Shown: positions 1 to 9,494, counted from the first letter of the stretch. The stretch: 64,000 nucleotides of DNA from Bradymonas sp963697525 (GCA_963697525.1 OY969087.1:7440001-7504000); one strand, 5' to 3'. Notes: a model not told the origin generated them from the letters alone. Made by a program: numbers and translations.

Positions 1-1
1 C

Positions 2-424
2 GACGGCTCCGGGCGGGTGCTCGTCGTCGAAGATGACGACCACGCCCGCGACATGCTCCAGCGCACGGTGGCGCGCCAGGGGTTGACCGTCGACGCCGTC
101 TCCGACGGCAGCCTGGCCATCGACTACCTCGGCGAGCACGAGGCGCCGGACCTGATCTTGCTCGACCTGATGATGCCCCACATGGACGGCTTCGAGGTGC
201 TCGAGCGCATGCGCGCCCATGACGACTGGAGCGCCATCCCGGTGGTCGTGGTCACCGCCGCCGAGCTGACCGCCGAGGAGCGCGCCCGCCTCAACAGCCA
301 GGTCAACCAGATCTTGGGCAAGGGGTCCTACACCACCGACGACCTGTTGAGCGAGGTGCGCCGCGCCGTGCGCCAGCGCGCCGCCCAAAAGGCCGCCGCC
401 GCTCAGCCCGCCTCGGTGGACTGA
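2..424 (+). CDS. Response-regulator receiver domain, 5' end outside the window
   Basis: The frame is open from the first bases, so this is probably the C-terminal receiver domain of a longer protein such as a hybrid histidine kinase, or a response regulator starting just upstream. The receiver fold is clear: an acidic cluster (VVEDDD), the phospho-acceptor Asp in LILLDLMMPHMDG, a VVVVTA strand and a Lys in ILGKGSY. A GTG at 17 could act as an internal start but leaves no room for a ribosome site inside the window. The tail is Ala/Arg-rich with no output domain. A second receiver gene follows 48 bp downstream on the same strand, which suggests a phosphorelay operon. Confidence 0.85.
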   Translation, partial: DGSGRVLVVEDDDHARDMLQRTVARQGLTVDAVSDGSLAIDYLGEHEAPDLILLDLMMPHMDGFEVLERMRAHDDWSAIPVVVVTAAELTAEERARLNSQVNQILGKGSYTTDDLLSEVRRAVRQRAAQKAAAAQPASVD

Positions 425-472
425 GTCGTCCGCCGCCCCGTCGCGCCCATTCGAAAGGACCGAGACCACGTC

Positions 473-838
473 ATGACCAAGATTTTGCTGGTGGAAGACA
501 ACGAGATGAACCGCGACATGCTCGCGCGCCGGCTGATGCGCCGCGGCTACGAGGTCACCATCGCCGTCGACGGCGAGCAGGCCCTCGACAAGATCGCCCA
601 CGCCCCGCCGGACCTGGTGCTCATGGATATGAGCCTGCCGGTGATGGACGGCTGGGAGGCGACGCGCCGGCTGCGCAAAAGCCCGATCACCGCCGACCTG
701 CCCGTCGTCGCGCTCACCGCCCACGCCCTGGAGAGCGACCGCGAGAAGGCGCTGGCCGCGGGGTGCAACGCCTTCGAGACCAAGCCGGTGCAGATCAAAA
801 GCCTGCTGGCGACCATCGAGCGCTTGCTGGGCGAGTGA
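473..838 (+). CDS. Single-domain response regulator (CheY/DivK type)
   Basis: This 121-aa protein is a stand-alone receiver domain. It has the acidic pocket (LLVEDNEMNRDM), the phospho-acceptor Asp in LVLMDMSLPVMDG, the conserved Thr/Ala of VALTAHAL and the conserved Lys in FETKPV. EDNEMNRDML is typical of the DivK-like receivers that accompany hybrid kinases. An AAAGGA-type ribosome site precedes the ATG. It lies 48 bp behind another receiver on the same strand, so the two probably share one phosphorelay. There is no output domain, so it acts through protein contacts. Confidence 0.92.
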   Translation: MTKILLVEDNEMNRDMLARRLMRRGYEVTIAVDGEQALDKIAHAPPDLVLMDMSLPVMDGWEATRRLRKSPITADLPVVALTAHALESDREKALAAGCNAFETKPVQIKSLLATIERLLGE

Positions 839-984
839 CCGGCGCCGCGCTTAGTCGCCCACGCCCTCGAGCAGCGCGCCGAGGACAAGCTCCTCCGGCC
901 GCGCTCGGCGTATGTGGGGGCGATTGTGTGATTGCGACGTCGACGATCGAGGCGTGTGGGCAAGGCGGCCCTGTCATCAAGGGG

Positions 985-1371
985 CGTGTGGGCAGGTCGA
1001 CCCTCACCACGGGCCTAGGCCCGAGGCTCGTAAAATACGACCACGTCGAGGCGTGCGGGCCGAGGCCACGCACGCCAAGAGCGCCACGGGTGATTTGTGG
1101 GGTCGGTCGATGATGAGACCGTGTGTCGGTGGGTTGTGGGATCGCACGGGCGGCCCGGATCGATTATTCGGGCGGGCACGGTGTCGTATCAGCGAACGCC
1201 CCCGCCCACGCGATCCCCCAAACTGCGGACACGGATGGCCGGTCAACGCCCCCAAAACCGTCGACCACCTACTTGGCGTGCACGGCCTTGGCCTGCACGC
1301 CTCGACATGGCTGTTCTTTACGAGCCTCGGGCCTTGGCCCGTGGATAGGGCCGACGTGGCAACCACGCACG
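985..1371. repeat. Composite nested inverted repeat (REP/BIME-like), copy A
   Basis: This roughly 385-bp unit recurs almost unchanged at 2334-2720. Its two ends are inverted copies of each other over about 75 bp: 1007-1085 pairs with 1268-1344. The arms contain the palindrome CGGGCCTAGGCCCG at 1010-1023 and a matching GGGCCTTGGCCC core in the other arm. A second, inner inverted pair (GTGTCGG...GGGATCGC near 1123 against GCGATCCC...GGACAC near 1209) nests inside. Open frames across it on both strands are by-products of the palindromes. The layout resembles the inverted REP pairs mobilised by RAYT/Y1 transposases, and one such gene lies at 1491-1916. Confidence 0.75.
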
Positions 1372-1488
1372 ACCCGCCTGTGGTTGGGGTCAACGTTGCA
1401 ACCACGCACGACCCGCCCGTGGTTGGGGTAAACGTGGCAACCACGCACAGCCATCCCGTGGTTGGGGCCGACGTGGCAACCACGCCCT
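1351..1488. repeat. 39-bp tandem repeat, about 3.5 units
   Basis: The motif GGCAACCACGCAC(G/A) recurs at 1360, 1399, 1438 and 1477, an exact 39-bp period. The units between carry CCCGTGGTTGGGG. The array joins the end of composite repeat A to the 3' end of the Y1 transposase gene. The equivalent place after copy C (about 2700-2745) has only one unit plus a fragment, so the unit number is variable. No coding role is apparent. Confidence 0.75.
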
Positions 1489-1490
1489 CC

Positions 1491-1916
1491 TCACATCGTC
1501 GTTGCCAACTCGAATTCCCGCCGGGCTTTGCGGCCGCGGTGAATGTCCTTCTGCTCTGCGATGTACTTCGACAGTTCGGGAACCCTCTCCTTATCGACGC
1601 TGAAGATTCCACCACCACGCTGCCAGCAGAAGGAGGCTTCCTCGTCGCGTTCGGCGAGATGTTGCTTCCACTCCTGAGTAATGCGCGACTTTATCTGTTT
1701 CACGGCGTCGCCGAAGGCGATTGTCGTGTTCCACTCTATTAACGAGTGCGTGTGATCCCACGCCGAATTCACAGCGACCGTACGTAAAGCCAGATCGTCC
1801 GCGATCTCATCGATCCGGCGGTGAATGAAGTCTTCGAGCTCTCCCTTGATGATGGGGTTTCGCCCTTTGGTGCCCCAAATCAGGTGAATGTAGATTTGCC
1901 GTAATGAGCGAGCCAT
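1491..1916 (-). CDS. IS200/REP-associated Y1 (HUH) transposase
   Basis: This 141-aa protein is a Y1-family single-strand DNA transposase of the IS200/RAYT type. The N-terminus (YIHLIWGTKGR) is typical. The metal-binding HUH motif appears as DHTHSLIEW, and the C-terminal helix SKYIAEQKDIH carries the presumptive catalytic Tyr. The chosen ATG at 1916 has a strong GAGGAGG site 6 nt upstream; the longer in-frame extension has none. The gene is flanked on both sides by composite inverted repeats whose palindromes are plausible substrates. The length is within the family range and the frame is intact, so it may be active. Its GC content is lower than that of the surrounding repeats. Confidence 0.9.
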   Translation of the reverse strand: MARSLRQIYIHLIWGTKGRNPIIKGELEDFIHRRIDEIADDLALRTVAVNSAWDHTHSLIEWNTTIAFGDAVKQIKSRITQEWKQHLAERDEEASFCWQRGGGIFSVDKERVPELSKYIAEQKDIHRGRKARREFELATTM

Positions 1917-2063
1917 ATGTGCCTCCTCGATGGTTATCGTTGAGCCCTCATTGTGGTTTTCGGCAAAACCGCTCGATTCGTTGCGTATTTTGTCGAATTT
2001 CGGGCCTTGAGGCAGTTTTGGCGGGGGTTGCTCTGTTTCGGGGGTGACCATATCGAGAACAGC

Positions 2064-2338
2064 GTTTGGGCAGGTTGACCCTCACCACGGGCCTAGGCCC
2101 GAGGCTCGTAAAATACCACCACGTCGAGGCGTGCGGGCCAAGGCCACGCACGCCAAGAGCGCCACGGGTGATTTGTGGGGTCGGTCGATGATGAGGCTGT
2201 GTGTCGGTGGGTTGTGGGATCGCGTTGGCGCCGACGGACCGATCATTCGGGCGGACTGGTGTCGAATCAGCGAACGCCCCCGCCCATGCGATCCCCCAAA
2301 CCACCGACACGGATGGCCGGTCAACGCCCCCTGATTTG
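2064..2338. repeat. Composite repeat, diverged partial copy B
   Basis: This copy contains the left arm with the CGGGCCTAGGCCCG palindrome (2088-2101) and the inner inverted pair, but lacks the right arm. It runs directly into the left arm of copy C at about 2334. It differs from copies A and C at scattered positions, for example GCGTTGGCGCCGACGG in the inner part. Copies B and C form a direct repeat immediately upstream of the transposase start. Confidence 0.7.
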
Positions 2339-2720
2339 GGCAGGTCGACCCTCACCACGGGCCTAGGCCCGAGGCTCGTAAAATACGACCACGTCGAGGC
2401 GTGCGGGCCGAGGCCACGCACGCCAAGAGCGCCACGGGTGATTTGTGGGGTCGGTCGATGATGAGGCTGTGTGTCGGTGGGTTGTGGGATCGCACGGGCG
2501 GCCCGGATCGATTATTCGGGCGGGCACGGTGTCGTATCAGCGAACGCCCCCGCCCACGCGATCCCCCAAACTGCCGACACGGATGGCCGGTCAACGCCCC
2601 CAAAACCGTCGACCACCTACTTGGCGTGCACGGCCTTGGCCTGCACGCCTCGACATGGCTGTTCTTTACGAGCCTCGGGCCTTGGCCCGTGGATAGGGCC
2701 GACGTTGCAACCACGCACGG
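2334..2720. repeat. Composite nested inverted repeat, copy C
   Basis: This is nearly identical to copy A. The left arm at 2355-2430 pairs with the inverted right arm at 2615-2693. The near-identity across 385 bp on either side of the transposase implies recent duplication or homogenisation. It ends about 45 bp before the stop of the downstream minus-strand methyltransferase gene. Confidence 0.75.
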
Positions 2721-2765
2721 CCATGCCCAACCACGCCCCGATGCCCCGTGACATAGGTCACGCGA

Positions 2766-3614
2766 TCAACGCGGCTCGGCGGGCCAATCGACCGTGGCCA
2801 TGCGCTCGCCGCCGTCGCCGCCGGGCACGCGCACGTCGGTGGGGTTCGACCAGCGGGCGAACCACTGGGCGCGGCCCTCGTCGCGGGTGACCAGGCAGCT
2901 CGGCCGGGTGAGCAGGCGCGCCAGTTGCACGGGGGTGAGCAGGGAGCGAAAGGGCTCGCCGGCCAGGCCGGCAAAAAAGCCAACGATCCTCTGGGTGATG
3001 CCCGGCGTCTGGTAGGTCGCCAGCAGGCGGCTGCCGGGCGCGGAGCGCTGGTCGACGATGTCCATCGTGGCCGCGATCGCCGGCTCCTCCAGGTACATGA
3101 TCACGCCCTCCCACACCCAGATCGTCGGGCGCGTGGGGTCGTGGCCGGCGGCGTCGAGGGCGTCGGCCAGCGAGTCGCGCTCGAAGTTGACCGTGACGAA
3201 ACGCACCTCCCGGGCGCGGGGGGCGAGGATGTCGACACGGCTTTGCTTGTAGCGCTGGGTGGCGGGGTGGTCGACCTCGAAGACGGTCACGTCGGCGAGC
3301 TCGTCCATGCGCCAGGCGCGCGAGTCCAGCCCGGCGCCCAGGACGACGAGCTGGTCGACCCCGTCGACGACCGCTCGGATGCCCTCGTCGATGGCCACCG
3401 TGCGCAGTGCCATATAGTGGCCGCGCACCTGCTGAATGGCCTCGCGCATGGACTGGGGCTTGCCCGTTGGCGAGGGGCTCGGCGGGCGCTGGTCGGCGGG
3501 CAATAGCAGGCGCGCGATGGGGTCGGAGAAGCCGCGCACCGAGCCGGTCTCGTCGGCGTAGGCGCGCGCGCTGGCCACGTAGGCGGCGGTGGTGCTGGGC
3601 TTGTCGTCTTTCAT
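2766..3614 (-). CDS. Class I SAM-dependent methyltransferase, leucine carboxyl methyltransferase (LCM/PPM1) family
   Basis: This 282-aa protein is typical in length for the bacterial LCM-like family. It starts with the family signature (KPSTTAAYVASARA), followed by FSDPIARLLL. SAM-binding motif I is VVLGAGLDSRAWR at about residues 90-101, with an acidic strand end FEVDHP and the motif IV-like WVWEGVIMYLEE. Bacterial members are usually O- or N-methyltransferases of small molecules; the substrate cannot be told from sequence. It lies 30 bp upstream of the rsgA stop on the same strand, but the two probably do not share a function. Confidence 0.88.
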   Translation of the reverse strand: MKDDKPSTTAAYVASARAYADETGSVRGFSDPIARLLLPADQRPPSPSPTGKPQSMREAIQQVRGHYMALRTVAIDEGIRAVVDGVDQLVVLGAGLDSRAWRMDELADVTVFEVDHPATQRYKQSRVDILAPRAREVRFVTVNFERDSLADALDAAGHDPTRPTIWVWEGVIMYLEEPAIAATMDIVDQRSAPGSRLLATYQTPGITQRIVGFFAGLAGEPFRSLLTPVQLARLLTRPSCLVTRDEGRAQWFARWSNPTDVRVPGGDGGERMATVDWPAEPR

Positions 3615-3644
3615 GGGGGTACTCCTCGGTGGGCGGGCGCGCGC

Positions 3645-4676
<1,032 letters not shown>

Positions 4677-4753
4677 GGCGGCTTGGCTTAGCGATTGCCG
4701 TTCGGGTTGTCCAGCGCTAAACAAACGTCTCCCCGGCGGCACTCCCGAGCGGG

Positions 4754-6580
4754 TCAAATGGGGTCGTCCTTGCTTTGCTTTTTGAGCTTTTCGATGCGCT
4801 CTCGCTCTTGCTGGCGGCGCTTGGCTTTCTGCGCGCGTTGTCGTTCTTCTTGCTTGGTGGCGAGCGCGTCGAGCACTTTTTTATGCTCCGCGCAGGTCTG
4901 GGTCAGCGTGACCTTCGACGTCCGCATCCCCACCACGTCCTGGAAGGAGACCTTCAACGCCAACACCGCGCCATCATCCGTGCGCCACGACCAGGAGCCG
5001 TCCAGGTTACTAAACTGTCCAAACCCGGGCTCCTCCTCAATGCCCTTACCGTCGGTGGGCACGCCGTAGCGTTTGGCGAGTTGTTGGGCGAGCGCCTTGG
5101 CGTAGGATTTGGTCTCGATCTCGGAGCCGATGTCCTGGGCCGTGCATTTGATCTTGGACAGGCCCCCGTCGACGAAAAACGACAGAATCACACGACGCTT
5201 TTTCGCCCAGCAACGCCATATCCCCCTGGAGCACCGGCCCGGGGGCGTCGGCGGAGCCGAACGGATGGCCCGGCCAGCCCACGGAGACCGTCGGATGAGG
5301 TTCCTCGGTGGCTTTGGCCAGCTCGGGGCGAGCCTGTTTGACCGCGTCGACGGTCATGCCAAAGGCGAGGTGTGTCTTGAAGGGCACGCTCAATGCCTTG
5401 CAATCGTTGCCCTTGCAGGCATCCAGCGCCAACGGCTGGGCGGCGGCCGCCTCGACAGGTGCCGCCTGGGCGACCGAAGGCGAGTTCGAGCTGCCGCTGA
5501 GGAACATCAGGCTGATCCCGACCACACCGACGAACGCCGCGGCGACACCCACCCACACCGAGTTGGTGTTGCGGAGATCCTGAACTCGAATCGTCCAGGC
5601 GTTCGAGCCCGTCGTCCTCGTCCTGCCAAGAGGCGGGCACCGACGACACCGTCATCGCCCGATCGGGCGCGGGCGCCGGGGCCGGGCTGGGACCGTCGTT
5701 GGAGCGGATCTCGAGCGTGGGCGGCTCCAGCACGCGGCGAATCGCCCGGCGCGCGGCCTGGGCATCAGCCGGGCGGTCGTCGGGCTCGGACTCGAGCAAC
5801 GAGGCCAGCAGGTCGCCGAGGCGCTCGGAGACGTCGACGCGCTCGCGCCAATGCAGCCGGTGGTCGGAGCCGGCAAACTCGGTGGGGTCACAATGCGCCA
5901 GCAGGGCCAGGCCCAGCGCGCCGAGCGCGTACAGGTCGGTCTGGCGCGACGCCTTTCCCCAGTGCTGCTCGGGGGCCATATAGCCGAACGTGCCCACGAT
6001 GGTGCTGCCGCCGACGGCGCCGTCGGCGCTGGACTTGACCGAGCCGAAGTCCACCAGCACCAGCGCGTCCGCCGAGGTACGCATGACGTTGGCGGGCTTG
6101 ATATCCCGGTGAACCACCGGCGGGCGAAGCTCCTGCAAATAGCACAGGATGGCGGCGAGTTCGTCCAAGAATCTCGAGCACCTCGGACTCGGTGTAGCGC
6201 CGGTGCTCCATCTCGGCTTCCAGCGACTCGCCGTCGACGAATTCCTGGACCAGGTACAGCGACAGATGCTTGCCGGATTGGACGGTAAAGTCGTCGACGT
6301 AAGAGGGAATGCCCGGGTGGTCGAGCTGCTTGAGCACGTCCGCCTCGCGGCGAAACAGCTTGTCCATCTCGAAGGACTGCATCGTGCGGTAGGACAACTC
6401 CTTGATGGCCACGACGAGCCCGTCGTCGATCCGCGTCGCCCGGTAGGTCAGCCCGGAGGCGCCCTGGCCGATGAGCGCCTCGAGGCGGTAGCGCCCGTCG
6501 AGCAGCGGGTCGTCGCCGCAGGCCGAACACGTCTCGCTCGACTCGGTCTGCTCCCCACACGCTGCGCATACTATTTCCAT
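4754..6580 (-). pseudogene. Ser/Thr protein kinase with zinc-ribbon head, membrane span and C-terminal sensor; broken by three 1-nt indels
   Basis: Read through the indels, this is one kinase of about 600 aa. It begins with a CxxC...CxxC zinc ribbon (CAACGEQ, CSACGDD). The kinase domain has GQGASGLTY, AIKEL, HRDIKPANV, DFGSVK and APEQ. A membrane span (GVAAAFVGVVGISLMFL) leads to a C-terminal domain ending in a charged coiled region. The frame breaks at 6165-6166 (extra G in GG), 5579-5580 (extra G) and 5199-5203 (five A instead of four), all read on the minus strand. Each break is repaired by removing one base, and sequence quality is high between them. It is either a very recent pseudogene or a sequencing artefact. 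Confidence 0.8.
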
Positions 6581-6737
6581 GACGGCTCTTTCGTTTCCGG
6601 TCTCGGTACCGTAGACAGGATAGCGCCCCCGCCGACGAGCGCAAAGGACGCCGCGCCACCTCGGCGGCGGAATGACGCGGCGATCGCATACGTCTTTTGC
6701 AATGCAAGCAATCCGCGCCTTCGCGAAGGAAGATATT

Positions 6738-7424
6738 ATGAAAATTCAAATCTGGTCCGATGTCGTCTGCCCGTGGTGTTATATCGGCAAGCGGCGCATG
6801 GAGAAGGCGCTCGAGCAATTCGACGAGGACGTCGAGCTGGAGTGGCGAAGCTTCGAGCTCGACCCGCACGCCCAGGGGCCGTCGGAGAAGCCCCTCGACG
6901 AGGCCCTGGCGGCCAAATACGGCATCGGCGTCGAGCGCGCCCGTCAAATGCTCGCCCAGATGACCCAGACGGCCGAAAGCGAGGGCCTGGACTTCGACTT
7001 CGCCAACGCCAAGGGCGGCAACACCCTGGACGCCCACCGCGTGCTGCACCTGGCCAAGAAGCACGGCCTGCAGGCAGCGATGAAAGAGCGCCTCATGCGC
7101 GCCTACTTCACCGAGGGCCGCCCCATCGCCGAGCGCGACGAGCTCGCCGAGCTGGCCGGCGAGGTGGGGCTGGACGCCGGCGAGGTGCGCGCGATGCTGG
7201 AGAGCAACGAGCTGGTCGACGAGGTACGCGCCGACGAGGCCAAGGCCCGCGAGATCGGGGTGAGCGGCGTGCCCTTCTTCTTCATCGACGAGAAATTCGG
7301 CATCCCCGGCGCCCAGCCGGCCGACACCCTGCTCGACCTGTTGGAGCGCGTGCGCGCCAAGACTCGCGCCGAGGCCGCCGCCGGGCCCAACTGCGACGAC
7401 GGCTCCTGCGACGTTGCTCCTTGA
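6738..7424 (+). CDS. DsbA-family oxidoreductase, FrnE-like
   Basis: This 228-aa thioredoxin-fold protein has its active site C-P-W-C at residues 11-14 (WSDVVCPWCYIG) and a cis-Pro loop GVSGVPFFFID near the C-terminus. Together with HRVLHLAKKHG these mark the cytoplasmic FrnE/2-hydroxychromene-isomerase-like branch of DsbA proteins. There is no signal peptide, so it probably acts in cytoplasmic disulfide or redox chemistry. The ATG at 6738 follows GAAGGAAG. Two extra Cys (NCDDGSCD) sit at the extreme C-terminus, a plausible accessory redox or metal site. It is transcribed divergently from the broken kinase. Confidence 0.92.
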   Translation: MKIQIWSDVVCPWCYIGKRRMEKALEQFDEDVELEWRSFELDPHAQGPSEKPLDEALAAKYGIGVERARQMLAQMTQTAESEGLDFDFANAKGGNTLDAHRVLHLAKKHGLQAAMKERLMRAYFTEGRPIAERDELAELAGEVGLDAGEVRAMLESNELVDEVRADEAKAREIGVSGVPFFFIDEKFGIPGAQPADTLLDLLERVRAKTRAEAAAGPNCDDGSCDVAP

Positions 7425-7432
7425 TCCGCTTA

Positions 7433-7597
7433 TTTTCACCACAGAGGTCACAGAGGCCACAGAGGCTAACTTTCTTGGCTTTCCTCTGTGCTCTCTGTGC
7501 CCTCTGTGGTGCCCCCTTCTTTCGGTGGATTAATGACGCGTACAATCGAGATGTCCGCGGCGGGACGCATCGAGCTTCCGGCCCGGCTCCGCCGCGA
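7433..7597. repeat. 165-bp direct repeat, copy 1, with CACAGAGG hairpin and a duplicated gene start
   Basis: This segment repeats 168 bp further on (7601-7765). Each copy starts with an inverted repeat made of CACAGAGG units (7437-7465 against 7483-7511), which would fold into a long hairpin. Each copy ends with the ATG and first 22 codons of the AbrB-headed gene. In copy 1 that start (ATG at 7533) soon hits a stop, so copy 1 is a silent decoy of the gene's 5' end. CACAGAGG hairpins of this kind are scattered in many bacterial genomes. Confidence 0.85.
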
Positions 7598-7600
7598 TGT

Positions 7601-7765
7601 TTTTCACCACAGAGGTCACAGAGGCCACAGAGGCTAACTTTCTTGGCTTTCCTCTGTGCTCTCTGTGTCCTCTGTGGTGCCCCCTTCTTTCGGTGGATTA
7701 ATGACGCGTACGATTGAGATGTCCGCGGCGGGACGCATCGAACTGCCGGCCCGGCTTCGCCGCGA
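7601..7765. repeat. 165-bp direct repeat, copy 2, forming the real leader and start of the AbrB-headed gene
   Basis: This copy is almost identical to 7433-7597, with only a few substitutions. It carries the same CACAGAGG hairpin and then the functional start at 7701. The hairpin lies about 25 bp upstream of the start codon, so the messenger leader is highly structured. Confidence 0.85.
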
Positions 7766-8495
7766 GCTCGGGCTCGACGGCGCGTGTGCGTTCGAGGTCG
7801 ACGTGCGCGACGGCGCGCTCGTGCTCACGCCGGTCGCGGCGGCCGAGGCTTCCGACGCGCCCGAGCTGACCGCCGAGATGTGCCTCGACGAGCTGCACGC
7901 CTGGCGCACCTCGCGCAACCCCGGCTCGCGCGCCCAACTGCGCACGGCGCGGAACGCCTGCGCCGCCTTCGTCGCGCTCGCCGATGACGATGTCGTCGGC
8001 GAGGTGCTCCCCTACGCGGCGGCCATCTTCGAGCACACCGGTTATCTCAAAGACTACCGCAACCTCGCGCGCTTCGCGCGCCTGGCCGGCCAGCTCGACG
8101 TCCTCGACACCGTCGACGACGTCGTGCGCCGCGAGCTGCCGGATATGTGGATCAAACGCGCGCTTAAGCAGGGCCAGCTCGACCGCGCCGTCGAATGCTG
8201 GTTCGAGCACGAAGACCACCCCCGCGCCCGGCTATGCGCCGACCCGCTCGTGCGCGCCTGCGGCGTCGAGCAGGTCGAGCTGGTCATCTCCTGTCGCATG
8301 AGCATCGTCAACTACCGCATCGGGCGCAAAAAGCGGCGCCACTACCGGCGCGCCTGCGCCGAGTTGCGCAAACTGCGCGACGAGCTCGAGCAGGCCGGCG
8401 CCGGCGAGTACTGGCAGTACGTCCTCGACGACGTGCGCGGCGAACACGCCGGCCTGCCGGCGCTGATGGACGAGCTGGACAAGGCGGGATTTTAG
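7701..8495 (+). CDS. AbrB/SpoVT-like domain protein with unknown C-terminal region
   Basis: This 264-aa protein starts with about 45 residues that read like a swapped-hairpin AbrB DNA-binding domain (MSAAGRIELPARLRRELGL, then VDVRDGALVLTPV). The remaining 200 residues are helical, rich in Arg and acidic residues, and match no family I know. The fusion suggests an autoregulator or DNA-binding adaptor, but the C-terminal role is open. The ATG at 7701 is chosen because the AbrB domain begins there. Its 5' end is duplicated upstream. It converges with tag, the two stop codons overlapping at 8492-8495. Confidence 0.8.
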   Translation: MTRTIEMSAAGRIELPARLRRELGLDGACAFEVDVRDGALVLTPVAAAEASDAPELTAEMCLDELHAWRTSRNPGSRAQLRTARNACAAFVALADDDVVGEVLPYAAAIFEHTGYLKDYRNLARFARLAGQLDVLDTVDDVVRRELPDMWIKRALKQGQLDRAVECWFEHEDHPRARLCADPLVRACGVEQVELVISCRMSIVNYRIGRKKRRHYRRACAELRKLRDELEQAGAGEYWQYVLDDVRGEHAGLPALMDELDKAGF

Positions 8496-9124
8496 CCTGG
8501 ACGGACGAACCCCGAGCGGGCTGCCTCCACGCGCTCGCGCGCGGCGCAGCCGTGGATGTGGTCGTTGACGACCCCCATCGCCTGCATGAACGAATAGGCG
8601 GTCGTCGGGCCGACGAAGCGGAACCCGCGCTTTTTGAGCTCGCGCGCCAGGCGCTTGGAGGTGGGTGTGGTCGCCGGCCGGCTGTCGGGGGTGATGCGCC
8701 CGGGGCGCTCGTCTTCGGGCGGCTCGAACTGCCACACGTAATTCGCCAGGGAGCCGAATTCGGCGATGACCTCCAGCGCACGCTGGGCGTTGTTGATGGC
8801 CGCCTCGATCTTCTGGCGGTGGCGCACGATGCCGGCGTCGGCGAGCAGACGCTCGACGTCGGCGTCGCCGAAAGCGGCCACGCGCTCGATCTCGAAGCCC
8901 GCGAACGCCCGCCGAAAGTTCTCGCGCTTGCGCAAGATCGTCAGCCAGCTCAACCCCGCCTGGAACCCCTCCAGGCACAGCTTCTCGAACAGCCGCCGGT
9001 CCTCGGCGACGGGAAAGCCCCATTCGGTGTCGTGATAGGCGCGGTACAGCTCGTCGCCGGCGCACCACGCGCAGCGGTGGACGCCGTCGGCGCCGACGGC
9101 GATGCCTGGTTGGGTGTCGGTCAT
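8492..9124 (-). CDS. tag: DNA-3-methyladenine glycosylase I
   Basis: Tag removes 3-methyladenine from alkylated DNA. The 210-aa sequence has the family features in order: the zinc-binding RCAWC followed by YRAYHDTEWG, then LFEKLCLEGFQAGLSWLTIL, the helix-hairpin-helix region ending VRHRQKI, and the C-terminal PTTAYSFMQAMGVVNDH with HxHGC supplying further zinc ligands. Length is normal. An AGGAGC-like site precedes the ATG. A second, unrelated alkylation-repair glycosylase candidate lies about 1 kb downstream. Confidence 0.95.
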   Translation of the reverse strand: MTDTQPGIAVGADGVHRCAWCAGDELYRAYHDTEWGFPVAEDRRLFEKLCLEGFQAGLSWLTILRKRENFRRAFAGFEIERVAAFGDADVERLLADAGIVRHRQKIEAAINNAQRALEVIAEFGSLANYVWQFEPPEDERPGRITPDSRPATTPTSKRLARELKKRGFRFVGPTTAYSFMQAMGVVNDHIHGCAARERVEAARSGFVRPG

Positions 9125-9250
9125 GGGTAAGGCTCCTTGGGTGTTTTCACTTCGAGGTCCTCATTGCGATTCACGTCAAATTGTTACGCACCAGTCTGAT
9201 GGCATATCTACGAATCAGCCGCCACCGCCAAATTCGACGCCGTTAGTTGA

Positions 9251-9494
9251 GTGACTTTGCGTTACTTCTTTGGTTTTCGAGGACCCCCATCGCCTCGCGC
9301 TGTGACTGCGCGCGAGGCACTTCCCCAGCGGGGAAGAAGCCTGCTGCGTGAAGCAGAGTGGTTGCTTTACGACGTGAAACAGAAGCGTAGCAAGTTGGCG
9401 ATGGGCTTCTCCCCCCCCGGGGGAGATGCGTCGCGCGCCGTACAGCGCGAGGCAGTGGGGGGTCCTCGAAAACCAAGAGATTATGCGAAGTCAC
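9251..9494. repeat. MITE-like element with about 68-bp imperfect terminal inverted repeats
   Basis: The ends GTGACTTTGCG...TTGGTTTTCGAGGACCCC and its reverse complement pair over about 68 bp, with the left arm from 9251 and the right arm ending at 9494. A smaller inverted pair (TTCCCC...GGGGAAG and CTTCTCCCC...GGGGGAGA) lies inside. At 244 bp without a credible coding frame it is either a non-autonomous element or a very long RNA hairpin. It occupies most of the 9125-9636 intergenic gap. No transposase with matching ends is in the window. Confidence 0.7.

Noticed and set aside
839..915. Protein-like continuation after the stop of the single-domain response regulator
   Set aside because: The frame stays open for about 25 codons after the TGA, but there is no start, motif or sign of read-through.
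912..1742. Open frames running through the composite repeats on both strands
   Set aside because: They exist because the palindromic repeats lack stops in several frames. They recur identically in each repeat copy and have no ribosome sites.
5652..7460. A 602-aa minus-strand frame spanning frnE and the kinase
   Set aside because: It covers frnE in antisense and the kinase out of frame. The real genes show catalytic motifs in their own frames.
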